Origin: Mesorhizobium sp. WSM3859
GTDB taxonomy: Bacteria > Pseudomonadota > Alphaproteobacteria > Rhizobiales > Rhizobiaceae
Assembly: GCF_002295065.1 (NCBI RefSeq)
Contig: NZ_NSGG01000012.1
Coordinates: forward strand, 159,007 to 223,006
Length of the DNA stretch: 64,000 bases
Direction: 5' to 3'
Part shown: piece after piece, positions 48,336 through 56,614 of the stretch
How positions within the stretch are numbered: position 1 is the stretch's first letter
How the letters are laid out: each line of letters begins with the position of its first letter
Notes under the pieces: model-generated
Told to the model about the DNA's origin: nothing
Database searches by the model: none
Seen by the model: only the letters and a program-made list of their open reading frames with translations
Made by a program: the position numbers and the translations under genes

Positions 48336-49715
48336 ATGATGGACGCCCGACCGAATTCCCCCGAAGCCCGCGATATCCGCTACCACATGCACGGCTACAC
48401 GAATGCCCGCAAGCACCAGGAAACTGGTCCGCTGGTCATCGAAAAGGGCGACGGCGTCTATGTCGAGGACATTGCCGGCAATCGTTACATCGAGGCGATG
48501 GCGGGTTTGTGGAGCGTTGCCGTCGGCTTCTCGGAAAAGCGGCTGGTCGAAGCGGCAACGCGGCAGATGTCGAAGCTGCCTTTCTATCACGACTTCGGCT
48601 CGAAGGCGCATTCGCCGCTGATCGACCTGGCCGAGAAGCTGGTGCAGATGGCGCCGGTGCCGATGAGCAAGGCCTATTTCACCAATTCCGGCTCCGAGGC
48701 CAACGATACCGCGATCAAGATGATCTGGTATCGCTCGAATGCGCTTGGACAGCCGGCGCGCAAGAAGATCATCAGCCGCAAGCGCGGCTATCATGGCGTC
48801 ACCATCGCGTCGGCGAGCCTGACCGGCCTGCCCAACAACCATCTCTCCTTCGACCTGCCGATCGCCAATATCCTGCACACGTCGACGCCGCATCACTGGC
48901 GCGACGCCCAGCCCGGCGAGAGCGAGGAGCAGTTCTCCGCCAGGCTCGCAGACGAGCTGGAAAAGCTCATCCTTGCCGAGGGGCCCGAAACGATTGCCGC
49001 CTTCATCGGCGAGCCGATCATGGGCGCCGGCGGTGTCGTCGTGCCGCCCGCCGGTTATTGGGAAAAGATCCAGGCGGTGCTGTCGAAATATGGCATCCTG
49101 CTGGTGGCCGACGAGGTGATTTGCGGTTTTGGCAGGACTGGCGAGATGTTCGGCTCGCAGACGTTTGGCATCAAGCCAGACATCATGGTGCTGTCGAAGC
49201 AGATCTCGTCCTCCTATCTGCCGATCTCGGCGCTGCTCATCAACGACAAGGTGTTCGAGCCGATCGCCGACGAGAGCAACCGCATCGGCACTTTCGGCCA
49301 CGGCTTCACCGGCGGCGGTCATCCGGTCGCCGCAGCCGTCGCGCTGGAAAACATCAAGCTGATCGAGGAGCGCGACCTCGTCGGCAATGCGCGCAAGGTC
49401 GGCGCGCATCTGCAGGCAAGGCTGCGCAAGCTCGCCTCGCATCCGCTGGTGGGCGAGGTGCGCGGCGTCGGCCTCATCGCCGCGGTCGAGCTCGTCGCTG
49501 ACAAGGCGACCAAGGCGTCCTGGGGCAAGCCGGCGGCGCTCGGCGCGCTGGTCAACGGCTTCCTGCAGCAGAACGGCGTGATCTCGCGCAACATGGGCGA
49601 CGCGATCGCCTTCTGTCCGCCGCTGATCATCACCGAGGCGCAGATCGACGTGCTGGTCGATGCGTTCGAGCGGTCGCTCGACGCCGCCCTGCCGCAAGTT
49701 CATCCGCAGGGCTGA
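48336..49715 (+). CDS. Class III PLP-dependent aminotransferase
   Basis: A 459-aa omega-aminotransferase-type enzyme. Motifs are VAVGFSEKRLVEAATRQMSK, NSGSEANDTAIKMIWYR, the PLP-anchoring Asp in LVADEVICGFGRTG and the Schiff-base Lys288 in MVLSKQISSSYLPISA. It transfers the amino group of an omega-amino acid or amine to pyruvate or a 2-oxoacid. Tandem ATGs at 48336 and 48339. Divergent from the LhgO-like gene, so the two may share a catabolic pathway. Exact substrate open. Confidence 0.92.
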   Translation: MMDARPNSPEARDIRYHMHGYTNARKHQETGPLVIEKGDGVYVEDIAGNRYIEAMAGLWSVAVGFSEKRLVEAATRQMSKLPFYHDFGSKAHSPLIDLAEKLVQMAPVPMSKAYFTNSGSEANDTAIKMIWYRSNALGQPARKKIISRKRGYHGVTIASASLTGLPNNHLSFDLPIANILHTSTPHHWRDAQPGESEEQFSARLADELEKLILAEGPETIAAFIGEPIMGAGGVVVPPAGYWEKIQAVLSKYGILLVADEVICGFGRTGEMFGSQTFGIKPDIMVLSKQISSSYLPISALLINDKVFEPIADESNRIGTFGHGFTGGGHPVAAAVALENIKLIEERDLVGNARKVGAHLQARLRKLASHPLVGEVRGVGLIAAVELVADKATKASWGKPAALGALVNGFLQQNGVISRNMGDAIAFCPPLIITEAQIDVLVDAFERSLDAALPQVHPQG

Positions 49716-49875
49716 AGAGACGATCGAGGATGGCGCCCGATGTCTTGGCGCCCCTGTTGATCGGCACGCTGCTTATGCGTCTCGCCGTCGGTATCCATAA
49801 TCTGTTCGATCCATGGAAAAATTGTTCGGCGGCGAGCCCTCCAAGGGTCGACGGTTCCTTCTAAGGCGGGCCGGA

Positions 49876-49894
49876 GTCTATAAAAATTATAGAC
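49876..49894. promoter_or_regulatory. GTCTATAA-AAA-TTATAGAC palindrome upstream of the FMN reductase
   Basis: Perfect 8-3-8 palindrome 41 bp before ATG 49936, strongly AT-rich against a GC-rich background. It contains a TATAAA-like -10 element, so a bound dimeric repressor would block the promoter. No regulator gene is adjacent. Confidence 0.55.
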
Positions 49895-49935
49895 ATTGGA
49901 CGTTTGGCGTCGACCTACCGAGAAAGTGCCACAGC

Positions 49936-50499
49936 ATGCACAATCCAACTGTCGTCGGTTTCTCCGGAAATTTCACCCGGCCGTCGAAGACGCGCGGCTT
50001 CGTCGAGCATGTCGTCAGGGATATCGCGGTCCGCAACAATCTGTCGGCGAGCACCTATGACATCGAGGATGTCGGGGCCTCGCTCGGCAGCGCCAAATGG
50101 GCGCGCGATCTCGATCAGCAGGGCCGCGACGTCCTCGACAAGGTCGTCAACGCCCATGTGCTGGTGGTCGGATCACCGACCTACAAGGGCAGCTACACGG
50201 GCCTGTTCAAGCACTTCTTCGACCTGCTCGATCCGACGGCGCTGAGAGGCAAGCCGGTGCTGTTGCTTGCCACCGGCGGCGGCGAGCGGCACGCGCTGAT
50301 CGTCGAGCATCAGCTTCGGCCGCTGTTCGGATTCTTCGAGGCGCTTGCCTTGCCGACGGGAGTTTATGCGACGGACAAGGATTTCGCCGACGGCGTGCTT
50401 GTGTCCGAAGCGATCCGCAAACGCGCCGCGCAGGCGGTCGAGGAAGCGGGATACGCGCTGTTGAGCCGTGCCCGCGGTCAGCGGGTTGCGGCCGAATAG
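49936..50499 (+). CDS. NADPH-dependent FMN reductase, MsuE/SsuE-like
   Basis: A 187-aa flavodoxin-fold reductase. It has the family start VVGFSGNFTRPSKTRGFVEH and the FMN-contact region VVGSPTYKGSYTGLFKHFFD. Such proteins supply reduced FMN to two-component sulfonate monooxygenases (SsuD, MsuD), but no monooxygenase or sulfonate transporter is adjacent here. It starts after a perfect palindrome. Family secure, pathway inferred. Confidence 0.88.
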   Translation: MHNPTVVGFSGNFTRPSKTRGFVEHVVRDIAVRNNLSASTYDIEDVGASLGSAKWARDLDQQGRDVLDKVVNAHVLVVGSPTYKGSYTGLFKHFFDLLDPTALRGKPVLLLATGGGERHALIVEHQLRPLFGFFEALALPTGVYATDKDFADGVLVSEAIRKRAAQAVEEAGYALLSRARGQRVAAE

Positions 50500-50536
50500 C
50501 CGAAGCCTCTGGCCGCAGGACGTTTCCCGACGGAGT

Positions 50537-50636
50537 CTAGCGCGTTGCACGTTTCACCGAAACGGCGAACCGCTCTGTCTCTTTGATTTGTCGCAATTTC
50601 TTGACGGAAAACCGCTCACACTTTTCCTGAAATTGC
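50537..50636. repeat. Two-hairpin-family intergenic repeat after the metallopeptidase gene
   Basis: A degenerate hairpin A (GCGCGTTGCACGTTTCACCG ... CGGCGAACCGCTCT), then hairpin B, GCAATTTC (50593-50600) with GAAATTGC (50629-50636), loop TTGACGGAAAACCGCTCACA then CTTTTCCT. The stem base change relative to 33956-34057 is compensated on both sides. Its end overlaps the first base of the peptidase stop codon. Confidence 0.78.
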
Positions 50637-51559
50637 TAGCGCGCCGGAATCCCCAGCAGCTCGCTCAAGCGGTTTGGAAGGTGCGGCGAGGCGCGCAACT
50701 CGGCGCAGCTCTCCTTCCAGCGCCCGAGATATTGGCTGGCTGACAAAGCCGTGCGCTCGGGCCAGCGGTTGAGCGCGCCAAGCGCCTCGACGCTCTCCGG
50801 AGCCTGCTCGTACTGCGCGAGAATGGTCAGGGACATGGCTTGCGCGAAAGGATTGAGGCCGGGGATCTCGATTTCGCTTCGATGTTTCGCGAACCACGAT
50901 GAAGCATCGCGGGTGAGCCCTTGGCTGTCGGCGAGCGCGCGATAGCCCTTGATGATGTTCTCGCGATACCCGGCAATGGCGTCGCCGAAAGCGTTGTCTC
51001 CGGGAAAGGGCGGGTCCGCCATCCAGCTTTTTGCCAAAAGCCCCAGCCCACGCAGTGAGAAGGCCTCCACCATTGCCTCCTCGAACCATTGGCAGGGAGG
51101 CGCCGGCTTGGCGTCTGCCTGCCAGCTATTGGCTGTCACATGGCCTAGTTCATGACCGAACTGATAGGCAAGCTTCGACCAGTCCCGCTCGCCGATGTCG
51201 ACGATGATCCAGGCCATGCTGCTGCCGTCCGGGTGCAGCCAGATGGCGGGCGTGCCCGACGTATGCTCCTCGACGCGGAGCTTTGTTGGTTGGCGATCGG
51301 AAACGAGGCGGACACCGTCCAGGCATGCATGGCGCATGCGCTCGAGGACGAGGTCGGCGGAGCGAGGAAGCATGTGACCCCAATCGCCGGCGAGTTCGAT
51401 CGGGGCGGTGAGGAGGGATGGAGGCGGAGTGGTCGACGAGATGCGCTTTGGCATGCAGGTGTGCCCGGTGGCCAAAGATAACCAACGCGCGTGGGCCGCA
51501 AAGGTTGGGCTCAAGGCAGCCAGGCCAAGCGTTGCCTGCAGGAGGTACCGGCGCTTCAT
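50636..51559 (-). CDS. Exported HExxH zinc metallopeptidase-like protein
   Basis: A 307-aa protein. The N-terminal signal MKRRYLLQATLGLAALSPTF ends near AHARW; the KRRYLLQ start is Tat-like. The zinc motif HELGH is at residues 136-140 (YQFGHELGHVTANSW), and candidate third ligands Glu160/Glu161/Glu165 follow (WFEEAMVEAF). This fits a gluzincin-type peptidase. No named family is recognised. It is 24 bp downstream of the 1314-aa glycosyltransferase gene on the same strand, so it is probably the last gene of the glycosylation operon and may process a surface protein. No strong ribosome site at ATG 51559. Confidence 0.65.
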   Translation of the reverse strand: MKRRYLLQATLGLAALSPTFAAHARWLSLATGHTCMPKRISSTTPPPSLLTAPIELAGDWGHMLPRSADLVLERMRHACLDGVRLVSDRQPTKLRVEEHTSGTPAIWLHPDGSSMAWIIVDIGERDWSKLAYQFGHELGHVTANSWQADAKPAPPCQWFEEAMVEAFSLRGLGLLAKSWMADPPFPGDNAFGDAIAGYRENIIKGYRALADSQGLTRDASSWFAKHRSEIEIPGLNPFAQAMSLTILAQYEQAPESVEALGALNRWPERTALSASQYLGRWKESCAELRASPHLPNRLSELLGIPAR

Positions 51560-51583
51560 TCAGACAACCAGGCCCGTCAGGTT

Positions 51584-54500
51584 TCAATTGACATGCTTCA
51601 CCACGTTCCAAAACCGAGCCTGTTCCTGCCGCTTTTGCGCTAGAAAGTGCCCTACGGAAGCGAGTTGCCCTTCAAATCTCCGATAGATTCTTTCCACCAT
51701 CAAGCGATGGTCACCGACGTGCATTTCACCGACGCCAGCGCCTTTTAGCAATGCGACCGCCGAGCGAAAGGCTCCATGGTGCACCGCGAGGACATCATCC
51801 CGGGCCACTCCTCCTTCCCTATCGCTTGCGGTGAACACAGGCTCAAATCTACCGTCGATCTCGGTCACGTCCTCAACCTGAGGATGCGGTGCGCGATTGA
51901 GTTCCTCCATCACCTCCGCCTCGTCGCTGTGCACCGCGCGCCGAACGAGCGACATAACATTCGACCTCCTTCTCACCGGCGCAAAGCTTTCATACTCTTC
52001 CCTCCATGAGGCGGTATCTATGTGATGAATAAGGAAAGAATCCACCGTCAAAAAACCCGTATGATCAAGCAGTCTATCCAGAGACCATCCAGTTCCACAA
52101 ACGTCGGCAACTACAGCCGGGTCTCCTCCGCACGCCTCTCTGAAGTATTTCAAATAAGAGCGCGACGGCGACACCCGAGCAATTCGACTAGTGTAGAAAT
52201 ATGCCGAGCTGGGCGGGTTGGAAAGTTCTGGCAGAAGCTCCTGATACAGTTGATGCCAGAGGTAGCAGTCACGGCCGCTAAAAAGAATCCGACGCCAGCC
52301 CCTTTCCCTTGAAAGATGCAGAAGGCTCAGAGTCGCCAGCAAGATAACCGGGAAATTCAAGTCGATCTGGTACAGCTGCAACAGACGCAACTCTCCATCG
52401 GGATTCCATGACCTAAGCCTGGCTTCCCTAACAAGATTGGCTAACCATCCGTACCCGGAGTCACTTAGGTCACTTTCGGCCGGTGTCTGTTTCGCGCCGG
52501 TGAACAGCCGCGCCGCAATTCCTGACGCCTGGGCAGAGGCCACGTCGCTAACCTCGTTGTCGCCAATGTGTTCTGCGAGATGCACCTCTTCATTGATCGT
52601 CGCCCAGATGTCGCCGGACCGTTTTCCGTGCGAGGAAAGAAACAGTTTACTTGGGTTTAGACGGCACTGCTGCGAGATGATTCGCATCAAGAAATCTTCT
52701 GGTAAGTACATATCGGACACGATGACGTCACCTTGGGCAAATGAGGAGCATGTCTCCGCAATTGGAAACAGCATTTCCTCCTCGACGGCCAGTTCCACAT
52801 TCATCAGAAGTTCTGCAGAATCTTTGGCGACGCCGTGGCTCGTTGATAGTTGGTCGTAAATATCCTGAAGCGTGTAGGTAGAGCCGCATATTTCGGCTTC
52901 AGCCCTCATTCGTGCTTCGGCAAACCCAATGCGCTTGGCGCGCATCTCGACAATCCGGAAAACCTCTCGAGGCTCAACGCATCTACGCGCTACCAGCGTG
53001 TCGAATAGATCGAAGCTTCGCACAGTCGGCTTGGAGTCGTTAAATTCCGTCAACCCCTTGGTTCTGTTTACAGACCTTCCTTGCAGTCTATTTGTGACAA
53101 GTTCGGCTATTTGCTCAGCTCGATGTCGAGTTAAATGCTTCCCTCTTGCCAGGTCCATTCCGGCACGTCTTATCCTGTCGACCTCCCGCCGATTATCCTC
53201 ACTTGTGATCCATTTCGTTTTTTCTAAGAAATCGTCCCGGCCGCAAAAAATGCAGTTTTTATAATCTACAAAACCCAGATCGTTCAACTCTTTCTCAATG
53301 ACACGATCGGCGAGCAGCAGGGATCCAACAGACGCTATTTCGAAATTCTTGAGAAGAACGCATTTGCGAATTACGTCACCGTTTGCTGTATGGCCATCGC
53401 AGAAGCAGGATATATACTTGGAAAGCTCCCGAAAATAGGCGGTTCTGACAATAGCGGTGCTGTCATCAGTATAGCGGTTGCCATAACCGGGATGGTCTAA
53501 CACGGCTATTGTTTCATTGCTGAGACCGGCAGTGTACTGCCTGAATGGCCGGTCCCAGGCGACGCTTCCAGACACCAAAACCTTAACCAATGGGTCCGCA
53601 TTGAATTTAATATCATCGTATCCCAGACATCCTTCCAGAGACGATGAATATGGGATCAATACGACGTCTCTATGAGTATAGTATTTATCAAAATCATAAG
53701 AATACGGGGTTATGATAGTATCGCATCCCGAAATGTATGATGAAACAAGCTTGTCATGAACGTCGCTATAGCTGACCAATTCATCTATTCGAAATATCTT
53801 ATATGGAGTAAGGCGGTCAATTGGTATTCGAGCCCCTCTTTGGTAGGCAATAAGCAATGCGCCATATGAATTCAATAACGATATTGTTCGCTCTTCTTCA
53901 AAGTTCATTTTCGAAGAGTCGAGTACATCAAAACCGTGCTCCTCACCGAGGAGCTTGATGAGATAGTAATGCTCATTTGTTAGGTACGAGCTAAGCCACT
54001 CCACGTCGCACACTACGGCTTTTCGGATGATTCTAGCGGTCGCAGGAGTGGTTGCGGGTTGTGTGCCGCGATGAATCCGGGCGCTTTGACCGGCGCTTTC
54101 TATGAGTTCGACCCAATCGTTGATTGCGAACGTCCAATCGAACGTTCGCGCCGCTTCTTGGATGGATGCGCACTTTTCGGCGAATTCGCTAGGGTTGTCC
54201 CTGTAGTGACTAAGGGTTTTTGCGGCGAATGCCTTGAATTTGTCGGCTTCGATCGGTGCGAGAATGCCACCTCCCTGATAGGCTCTTAGGGGAAAATGTC
54301 CAACCGGGGTTCCTATCACCAATCTCCCAGCCGCCGCCGCTTCCATCACCGGCAGTTGCGCGGCTTCGCTGACTGAACTCGTCAAAAGAGCGTCGATCGT
54401 TCTATAGAATTGCGGCATGTCGTGAAACGAAGTTTGGTTTCCAGTCGAGCCTGCTATCTTGAACGCAAGCCCTGCCTCGCGGGCAGCCGCCTCGGCCAAC

Positions 54501-55528
54501 TCGCCCCGCTTCCATTCTACACCGTAGGTTTTGACAGACATCGATGAGCCGTAGCCGACTGTCGCCAGGCGGTCCGGCAATGGGGCGAAAAAGCTCTGAT
54601 AGTCGATTCCAAGAGATGCCACCTTCGGCATCCTTGGTATGCCCCGCATTGCCGAGGCCGCATACACGTATTCGCTGACAACCCCGTAGGCGGCCAGTTT
54701 GTCGAATACCTCAATTCCCTTCTGCTCAACGAGCATTCTTATGTCTAGTTCGTGATGGGATATTGCTATTATTCGGTCGTACGATATGCCGTATCTGTCG
54801 ACCAGAGATGGAACCCCGTCCAATGCGGTCAAGTATAAGTCGTAATAGCTCGATATTAGGTCAATATGTTGTTCATTACTAACCTGCCAATCCATTACAT
54901 CGACAATAAAGCCTCTACGATGCAATTGTTTGCACAAATCGTAATAGACGCGTCCATGGGACCACTTGGTGTATCCATAAATAAGCAGCTTCAATCGACT
55001 GGAGGTTGATTTCGCGACGGCTCGTATGGTTGGATGAATAATGTATTCTTGTATGCGCCTGAAATCCAAACCCTCCGTTTCACGTAGGGTTTCTATATTG
55101 CCGTCGTTGCACCAGTCCTCAGAGGCGACAAACAGCTCCCATGTGCTGCAGACCGGTGCTGATAGGCGGACCCGTCCATCCGGTATGGATGACAGGAACA
55201 AGCCTGCTGACTTAAGTGCCAGCAACCCGCGCTCTAGCGGAACAAGGTCGAAAACAGTGGCCTCGGCAGGCGTTTCAGAACTGAGGGGGAGAGACCAGGG
55301 CAGGCAGCGGTCTGGCCCACACGTCATTGGCTCTGGAGAGACGTTGCCTGACCAAACCAATCGCCCACGCCATGAGCCGCCCGGCACTTTATCGATCGCT
55401 TCGAAATGTAAGTTTGCGGGGCTGGTCTCAATTGCGCCGTGGCGCAGTTCGCCTGAGGCCGGGTCGACGTACAAAACAGAGTTGAACGCGGTCAGAAGCC
55501 GCGCCGGTCGCAGAGTGGAAACGCTCAT
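51584..55528 (-). CDS. 1314-aa glycosyltransferase-like and HAD-domain protein
   Basis: Very large cytoplasmic-looking protein, no signal peptide. Residues about 180-490 resemble a GT-B glycosyltransferase (LKLLIYGYTKWSHGRVYYDL; MEAAAAGRLVIGTPVGHFPL as nucleotide-sugar site). Residues 505-790 look like a second GT-B/CgeB-like module (AVVCDVEWLSSYL, VGSLLLADRVIEKEL). From about 835 a HAD phosphatase-like domain has motif I SFDLFDTLVARR, motif II VIVSDMYLP and motif IV IGDNEVSD. A helical C-terminus follows. The start overlaps the upstream GT2 stop (ATGA). The gene is visibly richer in A/T than its neighbours, suggesting transfer. Precise activities are unknown. Confidence 0.75.
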   Translation of the reverse strand: MSVSTLRPARLLTAFNSVLYVDPASGELRHGAIETSPANLHFEAIDKVPGGSWRGRLVWSGNVSPEPMTCGPDRCLPWSLPLSSETPAEATVFDLVPLERGLLALKSAGLFLSSIPDGRVRLSAPVCSTWELFVASEDWCNDGNIETLRETEGLDFRRIQEYIIHPTIRAVAKSTSSRLKLLIYGYTKWSHGRVYYDLCKQLHRRGFIVDVMDWQVSNEQHIDLISSYYDLYLTALDGVPSLVDRYGISYDRIIAISHHELDIRMLVEQKGIEVFDKLAAYGVVSEYVYAASAMRGIPRMPKVASLGIDYQSFFAPLPDRLATVGYGSSMSVKTYGVEWKRGELAEAAAREAGLAFKIAGSTGNQTSFHDMPQFYRTIDALLTSSVSEAAQLPVMEAAAAGRLVIGTPVGHFPLRAYQGGGILAPIEADKFKAFAAKTLSHYRDNPSEFAEKCASIQEAARTFDWTFAINDWVELIESAGQSARIHRGTQPATTPATARIIRKAVVCDVEWLSSYLTNEHYYLIKLLGEEHGFDVLDSSKMNFEEERTISLLNSYGALLIAYQRGARIPIDRLTPYKIFRIDELVSYSDVHDKLVSSYISGCDTIITPYSYDFDKYYTHRDVVLIPYSSSLEGCLGYDDIKFNADPLVKVLVSGSVAWDRPFRQYTAGLSNETIAVLDHPGYGNRYTDDSTAIVRTAYFRELSKYISCFCDGHTANGDVIRKCVLLKNFEIASVGSLLLADRVIEKELNDLGFVDYKNCIFCGRDDFLEKTKWITSEDNRREVDRIRRAGMDLARGKHLTRHRAEQIAELVTNRLQGRSVNRTKGLTEFNDSKPTVRSFDLFDTLVARRCVEPREVFRIVEMRAKRIGFAEARMRAEAEICGSTYTLQDIYDQLSTSHGVAKDSAELLMNVELAVEEEMLFPIAETCSSFAQGDVIVSDMYLPEDFLMRIISQQCRLNPSKLFLSSHGKRSGDIWATINEEVHLAEHIGDNEVSDVASAQASGIAARLFTGAKQTPAESDLSDSGYGWLANLVREARLRSWNPDGELRLLQLYQIDLNFPVILLATLSLLHLSRERGWRRILFSGRDCYLWHQLYQELLPELSNPPSSAYFYTSRIARVSPSRSYLKYFREACGGDPAVVADVCGTGWSLDRLLDHTGFLTVDSFLIHHIDTASWREEYESFAPVRRRSNVMSLVRRAVHSDEAEVMEELNRAPHPQVEDVTEIDGRFEPVFTASDREGGVARDDVLAVHHGAFRSAVALLKGAGVGEMHVGDHRLMVERIYRRFEGQLASVGHFLAQKRQEQARFWNVVKHVN

Positions 55529-56604
55529 GCTCCTGCCCGTCGCTCCTCTCGCAATCGAATGAAAAATTCAAGATTGTTCTTCAGCCGCTGATTGCTCGGA
55601 TCGAGGTCGAGCGCCTTTTGGCCCCATTCCACGGCGAGGTTCATCACGCCAAGATGCCAGGCGGCGATTGCCCCTAGGTCGAACAACCGGAAACTCCAGC
55701 AATTCGAGTCGTCCAGATAACTACCAGTGCGGTGCGTCTTCTCAATCCCATTGGTGCAGGCCCAAAATAGATTTACCCAGTCGGCCTTGCCGTGGAACTC
55801 CTCGGCTAGGTCGAGCCAGATTTCACGCCGGTGCGGCGCTTCCATCCGGGCCTTGTCCAGCCAGGACAATCTTTGCTCTGGCAGCATGCGTGCTATATAG
55901 CGCATCGCCTCGGAGCGTTCTTCCGCCCACTTGGTCGCCGGCAATGCAAGGTAGCGCTCAAGCAGTGGAACCGCCCGCTCGTGTTGGTTGGCCCACATCA
56001 AATCCCGCCCGAGCCAGAAGCAGATCTGCGCGTCGTCGGGATTTTCCTTGTGCGCCACTTCCATCAGCGGCAGGTAATTGCTCCTCGTTGGTTTGGCGAG
56101 ATCCTGCACCTCGAACATGACGATGTCGCTGCTCGCGGTGACTTCGCTTTCTCCGGCGAAGACCAAGGCCTCATGGACAGGTCGCTTGAACCGATAACCC
56201 CAGCGGTGATGAAAATTCTTCGCCGGCCAACTCCGCAACGGCGTGGGATCGTCGACACTCGCTCTGTAAACCGTCTGGCAATAGAGAGCAGTCGTTTCAG
56301 GGGTCCATGCCGCCTCGAGCTTTGACCTCCAACCCGGCTCAAGAAACCGGTCCATGTCCATCGTGCAGCACACATCGACGTCGGCGGGGATGAGTGCCAT
56401 GGCGGCGTTGCGGGCGTCGTCGAAACGCCATGGGCGGACCGCTATGCTATGCACCGCGACGCCGGCCGCGGTCAGCCGGCCCACCGTGTCGTCGGTGCTG
56501 CCTGTGTCGGCGACGATGCGGTAGTCGGCGTCGATCGCGGAGTTGGCCCAGCGCTCGGCGTTTCCGGCCTCGTTCAAGGCGATGGTGTAGACCGCGATCT
56601 TCAC
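55525..56604 (-). CDS. GT2-type glycosyltransferase with TPR-like C-terminus
   Basis: A 359-aa protein. The GT-A start MKIAVYTIALNEAGNAERWA has the nucleotide-binding ADTGSTDDTV (residues 32-41) and a DxD-type CTMDMDRFLEPGW near residue 80. The second half has TPR-like helices (ICFWLGRDLMWANQHERAVP, LAVEWGQKALDLDPSNQRLK). The start is a GTG at 56604, 10 bp after the 1293-aa gene, and its stop overlaps the 1314-aa gene. Its N-terminal domain is similar in layout to that of the 1293-aa neighbour. Confidence 0.85.
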   Translation of the reverse strand: MKIAVYTIALNEAGNAERWANSAIDADYRIVADTGSTDDTVGRLTAAGVAVHSIAVRPWRFDDARNAAMALIPADVDVCCTMDMDRFLEPGWRSKLEAAWTPETTALYCQTVYRASVDDPTPLRSWPAKNFHHRWGYRFKRPVHEALVFAGESEVTASSDIVMFEVQDLAKPTRSNYLPLMEVAHKENPDDAQICFWLGRDLMWANQHERAVPLLERYLALPATKWAEERSEAMRYIARMLPEQRLSWLDKARMEAPHRREIWLDLAEEFHGKADWVNLFWACTNGIEKTHRTGSYLDDSNCWSFRLFDLGAIAAWHLGVMNLAVEWGQKALDLDPSNQRLKNNLEFFIRLREERRAGA

Positions 56605-56614
56605 TGTGTACCGC

